Shown here in pieces: positions 55,429 to 63,613 of a DNA stretch of 64,000 nucleotides (positions within the stretch are counted from its first letter, which is position 1; each line of letters begins with the position of its first letter). The translations under genes and the position numbers were made by a program. The notes below the pieces were generated by a model. That model was not told the DNA's origin, searched no databases, and saw only the letters and a list, made by a program, of their open reading frames with translations. This DNA comes from JAFAFN01 sp963707555 (GTDB lineage Bacteria; Actinomycetota; Acidimicrobiia; Acidimicrobiales; Microtrichaceae), in the NCBI GenBank assembly GCA_963707555.1, contig CAVPQM010000002.1, positions 1-64,000 of the forward strand, written 5' to 3'.

Positions 55429-56205
55429 TCAGTCCTGCTGGGCCTGGGCGGCCTCGACCGGCCCGAGCGCGTCCGGTGGCACGAGGTTGTTCTCCTCGGT
55501 CGTCTCGGCCTCGACGAGCCCGACCATCGCCTCGACCACCTCGGCGGGGTCGAGCTGACCCACGGTGATGAAGTCGCGGACCAGCTCGAACGTGCTGGTC
55601 GTCGGCGCCTGGAGGCTGTCGTCGCCGAACCACTCCCACATCGCGGCGGCCATGCGGTCGTTGAACCCGGTGTCGTAGGGCCCCGGGTTCAACAGGCAGA
55701 CGTCGATCCCGAGCGGGGCGAGCTCGGCGCGCATCGCCTTGCCCATGGCCTCGAGCGCGTGCTTCGTCATCGCGTACGGGGCGATCGCCGGGGCCGAGAC
55801 CAGCCCCGCGACCGACGACACGATGATCACCCGGCCCGCACCGCGCGGGATCATCTGGGCCAGCACTCGTTGGGTGATCGAGAGCGTGCCGAACACGTTC
55901 ACCTCGAAGAGGTGCCGCACGACGTCGAGGGGCACGTCCGCGAGCGGCCCGAACTGGCCGGCGCCGGCGTTGTCGATCAGGACGTCGATCTGCCACTGGT
56001 CGACCTTCGCGACGTCGTCGGTGGTGATGTCGAGCTGCTCGATCCGCAGACCGGAGACGCCGGTGTCGGAGACCTCTGCCCGCAACGCGTCGGCCTGCGC
56101 CTCGGTCTCGGTGGTGGCGATCACGTCGTGACCCCGAGCAGCCAGCGCGAGCGCCGCTCCCTTGCCGAACCCGGACCCGGCGCCGGTGATGAGCACGGTG
56201 GACAT
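55429..56205 (-). CDS. Short-chain dehydrogenase/reductase
   Basis: A 258-residue classical SDR: the cofactor motif TGAGSGFGKGAALAL, DVLIDNAGAGQFG (NNAG position), and the catalytic Ser-Tyr-Lys with YAMTKHALEAMGKAM. It starts at ATG 56205. It lies in the block inserted between hisB and hisC. The substrate is unknown. Confidence 0.9.
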   Translation of the reverse strand: MSTVLITGAGSGFGKGAALALAARGHDVIATTETEAQADALRAEVSDTGVSGLRIEQLDITTDDVAKVDQWQIDVLIDNAGAGQFGPLADVPLDVVRHLFEVNVFGTLSITQRVLAQMIPRGAGRVIIVSSVAGLVSAPAIAPYAMTKHALEAMGKAMRAELAPLGIDVCLLNPGPYDTGFNDRMAAAMWEWFGDDSLQAPTTSTFELVRDFITVGQLDPAEVVEAMVGLVEAETTEENNLVPPDALGPVEAAQAQQD

Positions 56206-56784
56206 GGAGTCTCCTCGTCGTCGGACACGTCGTGCGACGCGGTGAGGAGACTCTCCCACAGCCCGAGAGCGCGCCGGCGAACTCAGCGCGGCGGTTCGGC
56301 AGCAAGGTGAGGCAGTGGAGCAGGTCTCCGTCGCTCGGGGAGCTGACGAGAAGCCTCGGGGTGCCCCCTACCGGCACTTCGGCCACACCTGCACAGCCGC
56401 GTTCCGCGGAAGCGGCCGTCGCCCGCCGAGCGGGTCGACTGTCGCGTTTCGCCGATTGGCAGACGGCCCGCCCAGAGGGCGCTCCCGCGGAAGCGCGACC
56501 GCCGACGACCACGAGCGGCGGGTGCACTCCCGCGCCGACTTGGAACGAAAGCGGGCGGTCGAACCACTCTCGTTTCGTCGCAACTCGGCGTCAGGACACA
56601 CCCCGCGGACCGGCACACGCTGACGCTCGACGCTCCCGCGGAAGCGTCGACTCGGAGTGACGTCGCGCGACCGAGCAGAGGGGGCCGGTTCGACCCGCGG
56701 CCTGCTCACCGAACCGACGTACGACCCCAGCATCGCGTGCCCCTCCCGCCGGAACGGTGCCCCAGAACGACGGCACCGAGTCAG
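56206..56784. other. Gene-free 580-bp region with three CCGCGG near-palindromes
   Basis: I see no gene. A 13-base motif TYCCGCGGAAGCG occurs three times, at 56402-56414, 56483-56495 and 56634-56646, each inside a longer near-palindrome (for example CGACGCTCCCGCGGAAGCGT at 56629-56648). These could be protein-binding sites, REP-like hairpins or relics of an insertion. Confidence 0.65.
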
Positions 56785-57192
56785 TCAGTCGACGTTGAGG
56801 CGCTCGACGCGCTGACCTGTGATCGCAGCGATCAACTCGAAGTCCTTGTCGAGGTGAAGAACGGTGAGTTCCGCGAGTTCTGCTGTAGCCGCGATCACCA
56901 GGTCCGGCACGGAGGGTGCCCTGTGGTGCCCGCGCTCGGACAGCACCCGCTGGAGTTCGAGTGCGCGGTCTTCGATCTTCGGTGTGAGGTACTCGATCGG
57001 CATCGAGGCGATCGGAGGCTCATCCAACAGCGCCTGATGGTCACTCGCGGAGCGTGCGGAGTAGCCGACTTCCAGCAGCGTCACCGAGCAGATGCGCACG
57101 AGGCCGCGCTCGATACGCCCTGCCCACTCGGTCGCGTCAGGGTCGAGGTGGAGTCGGGTGATGGCCGACTTGTCGATGAGCCACGAGCTCAC
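56785..57192 (-). CDS. vapC: PIN-domain toxin VapC
   Basis: A 135-residue PIN RNase with the four acidic residues: D7 in SWLIDKSA, E41 in LLEVGYS, D97 in SVPDLVIAA and D115 in HLDKDFELIA. VapC toxins cleave tRNA or rRNA and are held inactive by VapB. The start GTG 57192 overlaps the vapB stop (GTGA). Confidence 0.92.
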   Translation of the reverse strand: MSSWLIDKSAITRLHLDPDATEWAGRIERGLVRICSVTLLEVGYSARSASDHQALLDEPPIASMPIEYLTPKIEDRALELQRVLSERGHHRAPSVPDLVIAATAELAELTVLHLDKDFELIAAITGQRVERLNVD

Positions 57193-57410
57193 GACCAGGC
57201 GCCGCCCATCACGACAGGGTCGTCGAGGTCGCTGACGAGCGAGGCGACTCGCCGCAACTGTTCGACTGTGACCGGTCCAACATCCTGAACCCGTTCACGG
57301 TCGAGGGTCCGTCGGAGGTATTCGCTACGCGAGAGCCCCACCCGCTTCGCCTTGGCATCGATGGCGGTGAGCACTTCGTCGGGAACGTCTCTGATCAGGA
57401 TGTCGGTCAT
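57189..57410 (-). CDS. vapB: Antitoxin VapB (ribbon-helix-helix)
   Basis: A 73-residue protein. The N-terminal 45 residues form a ribbon-helix-helix (ILIRDVPDEVLTAIDAKAKR, then GLSRSEYLRRTL). The C-terminal tail (LVSDLDDPVVMGGAW) is typical of the toxin-wrapping part. It probably represses its own operon through the palindromic site 15 bp upstream. Confidence 0.9.
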   Translation of the reverse strand: MTDILIRDVPDEVLTAIDAKAKRVGLSRSEYLRRTLDRERVQDVGPVTVEQLRRVASLVSDLDDPVVMGGAWS

Positions 57411-57425
57411 TCAGCACCACCTTCT

Positions 57426-57441
57426 GATATCTGATGATATC
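57426..57441. promoter_or_regulatory. Likely VapB operator
   Basis: Two GATATC half-sites (57426-57431 and 57436-57441) flank TGAT. This AT-rich site begins 15 bp upstream of the vapB start in otherwise GC-rich DNA, as expected for an autoregulated toxin-antitoxin promoter. Confidence 0.65.
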
Positions 57442-57470
57442 GCCCCTCGGGTTGGGTGTCACCTAACGAT

Positions 57471-58615
57471 GCTCCTAGGGGCTGTCAAGGGCGAGTTGGT
57501 CCTGCGGGAGGTGGTTGTAGACCTCGCGGGCGATGTAGCGCTTGAGGCATCGGAACGTTTCCTTCTTCGTGAGCCCTTCCTTCGTCCGCCGGTCGATGTA
57601 GTCGCGGGTTCTCGGGTCGTAGACCATGCGGGTGATCACGATGTGCCAGAGCGCTGAGTTGGCTTGGCGGTCCCCGCCGCGGTTGAGGCGGTGTCGTTCG
57701 TGTTTGCCGCTCGACGCGTCGACGGGCGCGACGCCGCAGAGGTGAGCGAAGGTGGCTTCGTTGCGGAGCCGCCCCGGGTTGTCACCGGCGGCGACGAGCA
57801 GCGCTGAGGCTGACTCGACGCCGATGCCGACCCGGGCAACGAGCTCGGGTGCAGTGTCCTCGACGAGCTCTTTGAGGATGACGTCGATCTCGGCGATTTC
57901 TGCTTCGAGCGCGAGCGCACGCCGGGCCAGGGTGCGCAGCGTGAGCTTCGTCAACGACGTCACATCGCGGCGACCACCGGGCCGGTAGACGGAGGCTCGT
58001 TCGAGGAGCCGGTAGACGTTGAGGTCTCGAAGCTCCGAGCGGACCTGATCGGGTGCGGTCGAGATGATGCTTCGCATCTGGTTGAGCGCCTGGGTGCGCG
58101 ACTTGCGCGCCGAGGAGCGGGCGACGCGCAGCACCCGCATGGCTTCGACGTTGCCGTCACGGGTCTTCGCCTCACCCCTCGCGTCGCCGGACTGGGCGGC
58201 GCGGGCGGCGGTGATCGCGTCCTGCGGGTCGGACTTGCCACGTCGGCGGCGACGCTGACGGTTCGGCCGATCGACCTCGACGACCTTCACGCCCTCGCGG
58301 TGGAGATGCCGGGTGAGCCCGGCGCCGTAGGAGCCGGTGCCCTCGACCCCAGCGAGTGCGACCTCGCCCTGGCCGCTCGCCCAGCCGAGCAGGTTCCGGT
58401 AGCCGTCAGGCGTCGTGTCGAACGACTCGACACCGAGCAGGGCGCCGCGTTCATCGAGCAGCGCTGCGACGTGGACATCGAGGTGGGTGTCGACCCCGAG
58501 CGTGAGTTGTGGTGCCATGGTTCTGTGTCATCCCTTCGTTGGTAGCGGTGGGGGTGGCACCGCACCTGCGGGACGACGGACAGGACAGCGACGGGCCTCT
58601 ACGACAGGCTCCTAG
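57471..58615 (-). mobile_element. IS110-family insertion sequence (ends tentative)
   Basis: The element is defined by its transposase. The 8-base GCTCCTAG occurs at 57471-57478, overlapping the transposase stop, and again at 58608-58615, 90 bp before its start. These could be its ends. IS110 elements have no classic inverted repeats and make little or no target duplication, so the boundaries are uncertain. The left end may instead extend to about 58770 to include a large inverted repeat. Confidence 0.6.
57475..58518 (-). CDS. IS110-family DEDD transposase
   Basis: An intact 347-residue recombinase. The N-terminal RuvC-like domain has the DEDD set D10 (GVDTHLD), E59 (GVEGTGSYG), D97 and D100 (GKSDPQDA). 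The C-terminal Tnp_20 domain has IGVESASALLVAAGDNPGRL and the serine segment GGDRQANSALWHIVITRMVY. Such enzymes are guided by a bridge RNA made from the element's own end. The frame is uninterrupted. Confidence 0.93.
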   Translation of the reverse strand: MAPQLTLGVDTHLDVHVAALLDERGALLGVESFDTTPDGYRNLLGWASGQGEVALAGVEGTGSYGAGLTRHLHREGVKVVEVDRPNRQRRRRRGKSDPQDAITAARAAQSGDARGEAKTRDGNVEAMRVLRVARSSARKSRTQALNQMRSIISTAPDQVRSELRDLNVYRLLERASVYRPGGRRDVTSLTKLTLRTLARRALALEAEIAEIDVILKELVEDTAPELVARVGIGVESASALLVAAGDNPGRLRNEATFAHLCGVAPVDASSGKHERHRLNRGGDRQANSALWHIVITRMVYDPRTRDYIDRRTKEGLTKKETFRCLKRYIAREVYNHLPQDQLALDSP

Positions 58616-58880
58616 TAGGTCACTCCGTCCAACTGGTGGGTGTCGGTGCGGGTGCTCGAGACCAGGCCGACGGATCGTTATCAAGACAGTCCGAAGACGT
58701 CAGCCGGTTAGTTGGAGTCAGACCTGGCTCGAGCACCCGCACCAAACGCTGACCCCCACCACCGACACGATGGTGGACCCTGAATCAACGCCCACCCGAT
58801 CCTCGCTGCCGGACCTGCGACGATCGCGATGTGACCGCGGAGCGAAGACCTTCTCCGTTCATCTCACCTTGCTGGCGAAC
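58519..58880. other. Non-coding region between IS110 transposase and hisC
   Basis: No gene is visible. The region contains a long inverted repeat: 58645-58666 (GGTGCGGGTGCTCGAG, one bulged A, CCAGG) pairs over 21 bp with 58723-58743, with a 56-nt loop. A second pairing option uses GTGTCGGTG (58640-58648) and CACCGACAC (58760-58768). This structured stretch is a candidate bridge-RNA gene or element end. Confidence 0.6.
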
Positions 58881-59975
58881 TCAGCGTGCGGCGAGCACCT
58901 CGGCCAGGGCCGACAGGAAGGCGTCGTTCTCGTCGGGGGTGCCGAGCGTGACACGCAGACAGTCGTCGAGGCCCGGCCACGACGAGCAGTTGCGCACCAG
59001 GACCGACCGATCGACGAGCGCCTGCCACACGTCTTCACCCGAGCGGTGACGTGGGCGGAACAGGATGAAGTTCGCGGCCGACGGCCACTGGTCGACGTCG
59101 AGCTCGTCGAGCGCCGCGGCCACCCGACCACGCTCCTCGACCAGGTGGGCGACGCGGCGCTCCATGTCGTCGAGGTGGTCGAGCGCGAGCAGCCCGGCGA
59201 GCTGGGTCATCGAGTCGAGGTGGTACGGCAGCACGACCTTGTCGAGCTCGTCGACGACCCAGGTCGGTCCGATCAGGTACCCCAGGCGCAGCGCTGCTGC
59301 GGACCACGTCTTGGAGTACGTGCGGGTCACCGCGACCGACCGGTCGTCGTGCACGAGCGCCAACGCCGACCACGGTGAGAACTGGCCGTAGGCCTCATCG
59401 ACGACGAGCAGCCCGTCGACGGACTCGACCGCGTCGAGCAGCGCACGGACCGACGACTCGGACTCGACGCGACCCGTCGGGTTGTTCGGCGAGCACAGGA
59501 ACGTGATGATCGGCGACTCGGCGCGCACCATGTCGACCGCCCGGTCGACATCGAGGGTGAAGTCGTCGCGACGCGGGCAGTCGAGCACCCGGGCACCCGA
59601 GACCTTCGCGATGTGCGAGTGCAGCGCATAGGTCGGCTCGAAGGTCAGCACCGAGCGACCGGCGCCGGCGTACGCCAGGCACAGCGTCTGCAGCACCTCG
59701 TTCGACCCGTTGGCGGCGAACACGTTGGCGGCGTCGATGCCGGCGGGCACGAGCGGGGACTCGACCTCGGCGATCCGGGCCCGCAGCGCACCGGCGCCTC
59801 GGTCCGGGTAGCGGTGCCACTGCACGTCGTCGAGTGCGGCGCGCAACTCCGCGACGAACGCTGCGGGCGGCGGCTCCGGGGCCTCGTTCGTGTTGAGACG
59901 GACCGCCACGTCGACCTGGGGCGAGTGGTACCCCTCCATGAGCGCGACGTCCTCGCGCACGCTGGGCCGAGCCAT
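58881..59975 (-). CDS. hisC: Histidinol-phosphate aminotransferase
   Basis: An intact 364-residue PLP aminotransferase. It has RLNTNEAPEPPP near the N-terminus, FAANGSNEVLQTLCLAY, FLCSPNNPTGR, LLVVDEAYGQF, the PLP lysine in TYSKTWSAAALRLGY, and the C-terminal Arg region LDDCLRVTLGTPDEN. Its start overlaps the hisD stop (TGATG at 59975). Confidence 0.95.
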   Translation of the reverse strand: MARPSVREDVALMEGYHSPQVDVAVRLNTNEAPEPPPAAFVAELRAALDDVQWHRYPDRGAGALRARIAEVESPLVPAGIDAANVFAANGSNEVLQTLCLAYAGAGRSVLTFEPTYALHSHIAKVSGARVLDCPRRDDFTLDVDRAVDMVRAESPIITFLCSPNNPTGRVESESSVRALLDAVESVDGLLVVDEAYGQFSPWSALALVHDDRSVAVTRTYSKTWSAAALRLGYLIGPTWVVDELDKVVLPYHLDSMTQLAGLLALDHLDDMERRVAHLVEERGRVAAALDELDVDQWPSAANFILFRPRHRSGEDVWQALVDRSVLVRNCSSWPGLDDCLRVTLGTPDENDAFLSALAEVLAAR

Positions 59976-61306
59976 CAGGCGTCCTCTGCGAGCGAGCGCT
60001 GGCGCTGCCCTTCCGCTGCAGCGCGCTGGCGCAGACGGATCGACTCGGCGTGGGCGTCCAGGCCCTCGGCGTCGGCCAGGGTCGCGACCGCGTCGCCGAG
60101 ACCCTCGGGCTCGAAGACCGCGCGGGCGACGGTGATGACGTGGTGGTGCTTCAGGAAGTCGTCGACGGTCAGCGCTGACGAGAACCGGGCGGTGCCGTAG
60201 GTCGGCAGCACGTGACTCGGTCCGGCCACGTAGTCACCGACCGAGGCGGGCGACCACGGGCCGATGAAGATGGCACCCGCGTTGCGGATGCTGGGCACCA
60301 GGTCGTGAGCGTCGCGGCACAGCAGCTCGAGGTGCTCCGGCGCCACGGCGTTCGCGACCTCGATCGCGGCGGCCGGCGAGTCGACCACCACCGCGTAGCC
60401 GCCCTCGGCGAGGGTCGAGGCGATGTCGTCACGACGCGGGGCCGCCTCGGTCAGCCGGGTCACGGCCTCGGTCACCGCGTCGGCCACGGCCTCGTCCCAG
60501 GTGATCAGCCAGGCGAGGCCGTCGGGACCGTGTTCGGCCTGGAGGATCACGTCGATCGCCGCGAAGTCGGCGGGCACCGAGTCGTCGGCGACGACGACCA
60601 CCTCGCTCGGACCGGCGAACGCGGCGGCGATGCCGACGGAGCCGGCGACCTCTTGCTTGGCCAGCGCGACGTACTTGTTGCCGGGCCCGCAGATCACGTC
60701 GACGGGACGGATCGAGTCGGTGCCGTAGGCCAGCGCGGCGATCGCCTGGGCGCCCCCGACGGGATGCACCTCGTGCACGCCCGCGACCGCTGCCGCGGCG
60801 AGCGTGATGGGAGCGATGCGTCCGGTGCTGCGATCCGGCGGCACGCACACGACGACCTCGGGCACACCGGCGACCAGGGCCGGCACCGCGGTCATGAGCA
60901 GCGTCGACGGGTACGAGGCACGCCCTCCGGGCACGTAGCAACCGACCCGGTCGACCGGCCGGCGGTACGAGGTGATGTGGATGCCGCCGTCGTCGTGTTC
61001 GACGGGGGCCGACATCTGCGCCTCGTGGTGGGCGGCGATCCGGTCCCGTGCCAGCTCGAGCGCCCGCCGCTCCTCGGCGCTGATCGACTCGAGCGCGGCC
61101 TGCAGCTCCGACGCGGGCACGGCGAGCGACTCGAGCGTCACCCCGTCGAACGTCGCGGTGTACTCGACCAGCGCGTCGTCGCCGCGCTCGCGCACTGCGG
61201 CGAGGATCGAGCGCACCGCTGCGACTGGCTCGTCGCCGTCGACGGTCGGTCGTGGCAGGTGCGATGCCAGGTCGGTGACACCACGCAGGTCGAGTCGGTT
61301 CAGCAC
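59975..61306 (-). CDS. hisD: Histidinol dehydrogenase
   Basis: An intact 443-residue HisD: VDRVGCYVPGGRASYPST, VHEVHPVGGAQAIAALAYG, CGPGNKYVALAKQEV, GPSEVVVVADDSVPADFAA, LQAEHGPDGLAWLIT (zinc Gln/His), and APEHLELLC. It oxidises histidinol to histidine with NAD. It is the first gene of the his operon on the minus strand. Confidence 0.96.
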   Translation of the reverse strand: MLNRLDLRGVTDLASHLPRPTVDGDEPVAAVRSILAAVRERGDDALVEYTATFDGVTLESLAVPASELQAALESISAEERRALELARDRIAAHHEAQMSAPVEHDDGGIHITSYRRPVDRVGCYVPGGRASYPSTLLMTAVPALVAGVPEVVVCVPPDRSTGRIAPITLAAAAVAGVHEVHPVGGAQAIAALAYGTDSIRPVDVICGPGNKYVALAKQEVAGSVGIAAAFAGPSEVVVVADDSVPADFAAIDVILQAEHGPDGLAWLITWDEAVADAVTEAVTRLTEAAPRRDDIASTLAEGGYAVVVDSPAAAIEVANAVAPEHLELLCRDAHDLVPSIRNAGAIFIGPWSPASVGDYVAGPSHVLPTYGTARFSSALTVDDFLKHHHVITVARAVFEPEGLGDAVATLADAEGLDAHAESIRLRQRAAAEGQRQRSLAEDA

Positions 61307-61391
61307 GTCGGATCGTCCTCGCTCAGCACGAGGGTCACGGTACCCACCGGCACCGGTCGCGGCGAACGAGTAGCGGTGCTAGACCACCTTC

Positions 61392-61595
61392 GTGAGCCTG
61401 CATGCAGATCTGACCTCGGTGCTGTCGACCCTCGACCAGGTGATCGAGCGACTCGACGAGGCGGCGGGCGCCGTCGACGGGTCCGAGCGCGACGATCTGC
61501 TGGTCGACCTGTACGAGGTCGAACGACACCTGCGCGCCGCCGTTCGGCGTCTCACCAGGACCGTCAACGGGCTGTCCGACGTCCAGTCGTTCTGA
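61392..61595 (+). CDS. Small helical protein, unknown function
   Basis: A 67-residue frame from GTG 61392 (VSLHADLTSVLSTLDQVIER). It reads as two amphipathic helices rich in Asp, Glu, Arg and Leu, suggesting a small helical-hairpin protein. It is divergent from hisD. I recognise no family. Confidence 0.5.
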   Translation: MSLHADLTSVLSTLDQVIERLDEAAGAVDGSERDDLLVDLYEVERHLRAAVRRLTRTVNGLSDVQSF

Positions 61596-61627
61596 CCGCC
61601 GGCACCCGCGTCGATCAGGGCAGTCGA

Positions 61628-62029
61628 TCAGGGCTGCTGCTCGAACGCCGCCACGGGGTCGGCGTAGGACTTGATCTCGATGACGTTCCCGCTCGGGTCT
61701 CGCAGCTTCGCCTTCGTCTGCTCCTGTGCGGTGCCTGCGTGGTCCGTGCTCAGCTCGTGGACCCAGTCGACGCTCGCACCGTCGAGGCGTGCGGCGAGCG
61801 CATCGAGGTCGGCACGGTCGAGGGTGACGCCGAAGTGGCGGACACCGGTGCCGGCCCGGTCGAGCACCTGGTCCGGACGCTCCTGGAGGGTCAGCTGCAG
61901 CCCGTAGAACCACACGTCGAGCCATCCGTCGCGCACCCGTCCGAGCGAACAGCCGAGGGTGTCGACGTAGAAGTCGCGGGCGTCCGCCAGGTCGGCGACC
62001 GGGAGCGACAGGTGCAGGATCGGTGGCAT
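61628..62029 (-). CDS. VOC/glyoxalase-like protein
   Basis: A 133-residue single-domain vicinal-oxygen-chelate protein: HLSLPVADLADARDFYVDTL, GTGVRHFGVTLDRADLDAL, and the C-terminal LRDPSGNVIEIKSY. Likely metal ligands are the two His and the final Glu. ATG 62029 (MPPILHLSL) is preferred over the ATG 36 bp upstream. The substrate is unknown. Confidence 0.82.
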   Translation of the reverse strand: MPPILHLSLPVADLADARDFYVDTLGCSLGRVRDGWLDVWFYGLQLTLQERPDQVLDRAGTGVRHFGVTLDRADLDALAARLDGASVDWVHELSTDHAGTAQEQTKAKLRDPSGNVIEIKSYADPVAAFEQQP

Positions 62030-62184
62030 CTCCGGACGGTAGGAGCCGCACCGGAGGTGGTCCACGGAGTTGCGGACAGCGTCCCACCGCCCGCCGACTT
62101 TCGGTCACTCGGGCGCAAAACGGACCCAGCGCCCCGAAGGGCGCCGGGCGGGCGACCCGGGCGGCGGGAGCCCTGGGTCACCAT

Positions 62185-62209
62185 CTACCAGGTGGCGGGA
62201 ACCTGGTAG
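62185..62209 (-). terminator. Hairpin downstream of nth
   Basis: CTACCAGGT (62185-62193) and ACCTGGTAG (62201-62209) pair perfectly around a 7-nt loop, 50 bp after the nth stop on the minus strand. A GC-rich fold around 62127-62178 follows. Confidence 0.65.
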
Positions 62210-62258
62210 CTCGGAACCTACTCCGCGCCGCGGTGTCGAGGATGGTCGAAAGGACCCG

Positions 62259-62909
62259 TCAGACCAACGATGACGGGCAGAAGTCCGACAGCACGCAGTC
62301 GCCGCACTGGGGCTTTCGGGCGAAGCAGACACGTCGACCGTGCAGGATCAGGCGCAGGCTGAACGGACCCCGTTCGGCCAGCGGCACCATCGGGTTGAGG
62401 GCGTACTCGACCTTGACCGGATCGGTTTCGTCGGTGAGCTGCAGGCGGTGCGAGAGGCGAAGGACGTGGGTGTCGACCGGCAGCCCCGGCAGGCCCAGGG
62501 CCTCGGCCCGCACGACGTTCGCGGTCTTGCGGCCCACGCCCGGGAGCTTCACCAGGTCCTTCATCGCAGGTGGCACCTGTCCGCCGTGGCGATCCACCAG
62601 CGCGGTCGCCATGCCGATGATGCTCTTGGTCTTCGCCTTGTAGAAACCGGTCGAGTGGACCAGCACCTCGACCTCCTCGGGGTCGGCGGCCGCCAGGTCC
62701 TCGGGCGTCGGGAACCGGGCGAAGAGGTCCGGCGTGACCAGGTTGACCCGCTGATCGGTCGACTGCGCCGAGAGGATCGTCGCGGTCAGCAGCTCGAACG
62801 CGTTGGTGTGGTCCAGCTCGCAGACGGCGTCCGGGTACTCGAGCGCGAGTCGCTCGTTCGTCAGTCGGGCCCGACCCTTGGGAGATCTCGGACGTCGGAA
62901 GGCGGTCAT
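62259..62909 (-). CDS. nth: Endonuclease III
   Basis: An intact 216-residue base-excision-repair glycosylase/AP lyase. The HhH motif and catalytic Lys are in LVKLPGVGRKTANVVRAEAL, the catalytic Asp in PVDTHVLRLSHRL. The C-terminal iron-sulfur loop is C-x6-C-x2-C-x5-C (CFARKPQCGDCVLSDFC). ATG 62909 is chosen. Confidence 0.95.
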   Translation of the reverse strand: MTAFRRPRSPKGRARLTNERLALEYPDAVCELDHTNAFELLTATILSAQSTDQRVNLVTPDLFARFPTPEDLAAADPEEVEVLVHSTGFYKAKTKSIIGMATALVDRHGGQVPPAMKDLVKLPGVGRKTANVVRAEALGLPGLPVDTHVLRLSHRLQLTDETDPVKVEYALNPMVPLAERGPFSLRLILHGRRVCFARKPQCGDCVLSDFCPSSLV

Positions 62910-62935
62910 GCGGCGCACGGTAGCGTGGGCGTGCA

Positions 62936-63603
62936 GTGACCACCGCCGGCTCCGAACCGCACCGTTGGGTCTCACCCCTCACCGACGAGACCGACGCCCG
63001 TCTGCGCGCCGAGGGCTGGACGCGGGTCCGCACGCTGCACCAGATGCGCCGACCGCTCCCCCTTCCCGCCGAGCTGGTCGCAGGCGACGCGACCGCATCC
63101 GGGTGCGCCCCTTCACCGACTCCGACATCGAGCAGTTCCTCGCCGTCAACAACCGGGCGTTCTCGTGGCACCCCGACCAGGGCGGCTGGACCGCTGCGCA
63201 GGTGCACGAGCGTCAGGGCGAGCCGTGGTTCTCCGCCGACGGGTTCCTGCTGCACGACGGCGACGACGGCGTCGTCGACGGGTTCTGCTGGACCAAGGTG
63301 CACCCAGCGACCGACGACGACCCCGTCCTCGGCGAGATCTACGTCATCGCCGCGGACCCCTCGACCCACGGCACCGGACTCGGCCGGGCGCTGACCGTCG
63401 CCGGGCTGGAGCACCTGTCCGGGCTCGGCATCGACACGGGGATGCTCTACGTCGAGGCCGACAACGAGGCCGCGGTGTCGCTCTACGAGCGGCTCGGATT
63501 CTCGGTCCACCACAGCGACGCGGCCTACTCGCCCGCCGCCCCACCCACCGCGCCGCCCACCGGCTCCCCCGCTGCCCCACCCACTGCTGCGGACAACTCC
63601 TAG
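62936..63603 (+). CDS. mshD: Short mycothiol-synthase-like acetyltransferase (one frameshift)
   Basis: About 222 residues from GTG 62936. The C-terminal GNAT domain carries MshD hallmarks: VNNRAFSWHPDQGGWT, EPWFSADGFLLHDG, GFCWTKVHPATDDD, GEIYVIAADPSTHGTGLGRA, and NEAAVSLYERLGF. MshD acetylates Cys-GlcN-Ins in the last step of mycothiol synthesis. Standard MshD has two GNAT domains and about 300 residues; here only about 50 residues (EGWTRVRTLHQMRRPLPLP) remain of the first. A frameshift lies near 63095. It ends in a Pro/Ala-rich tail. Confidence 0.78.
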
Positions 63604-63613
63604 GCTGGGACAC

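Noticed and set aside
60212..62209. 665-residue plus-strand frame opposite hisD
   Set aside because: It is antisense to an intact hisD with all family motifs and has no recognisable domain.
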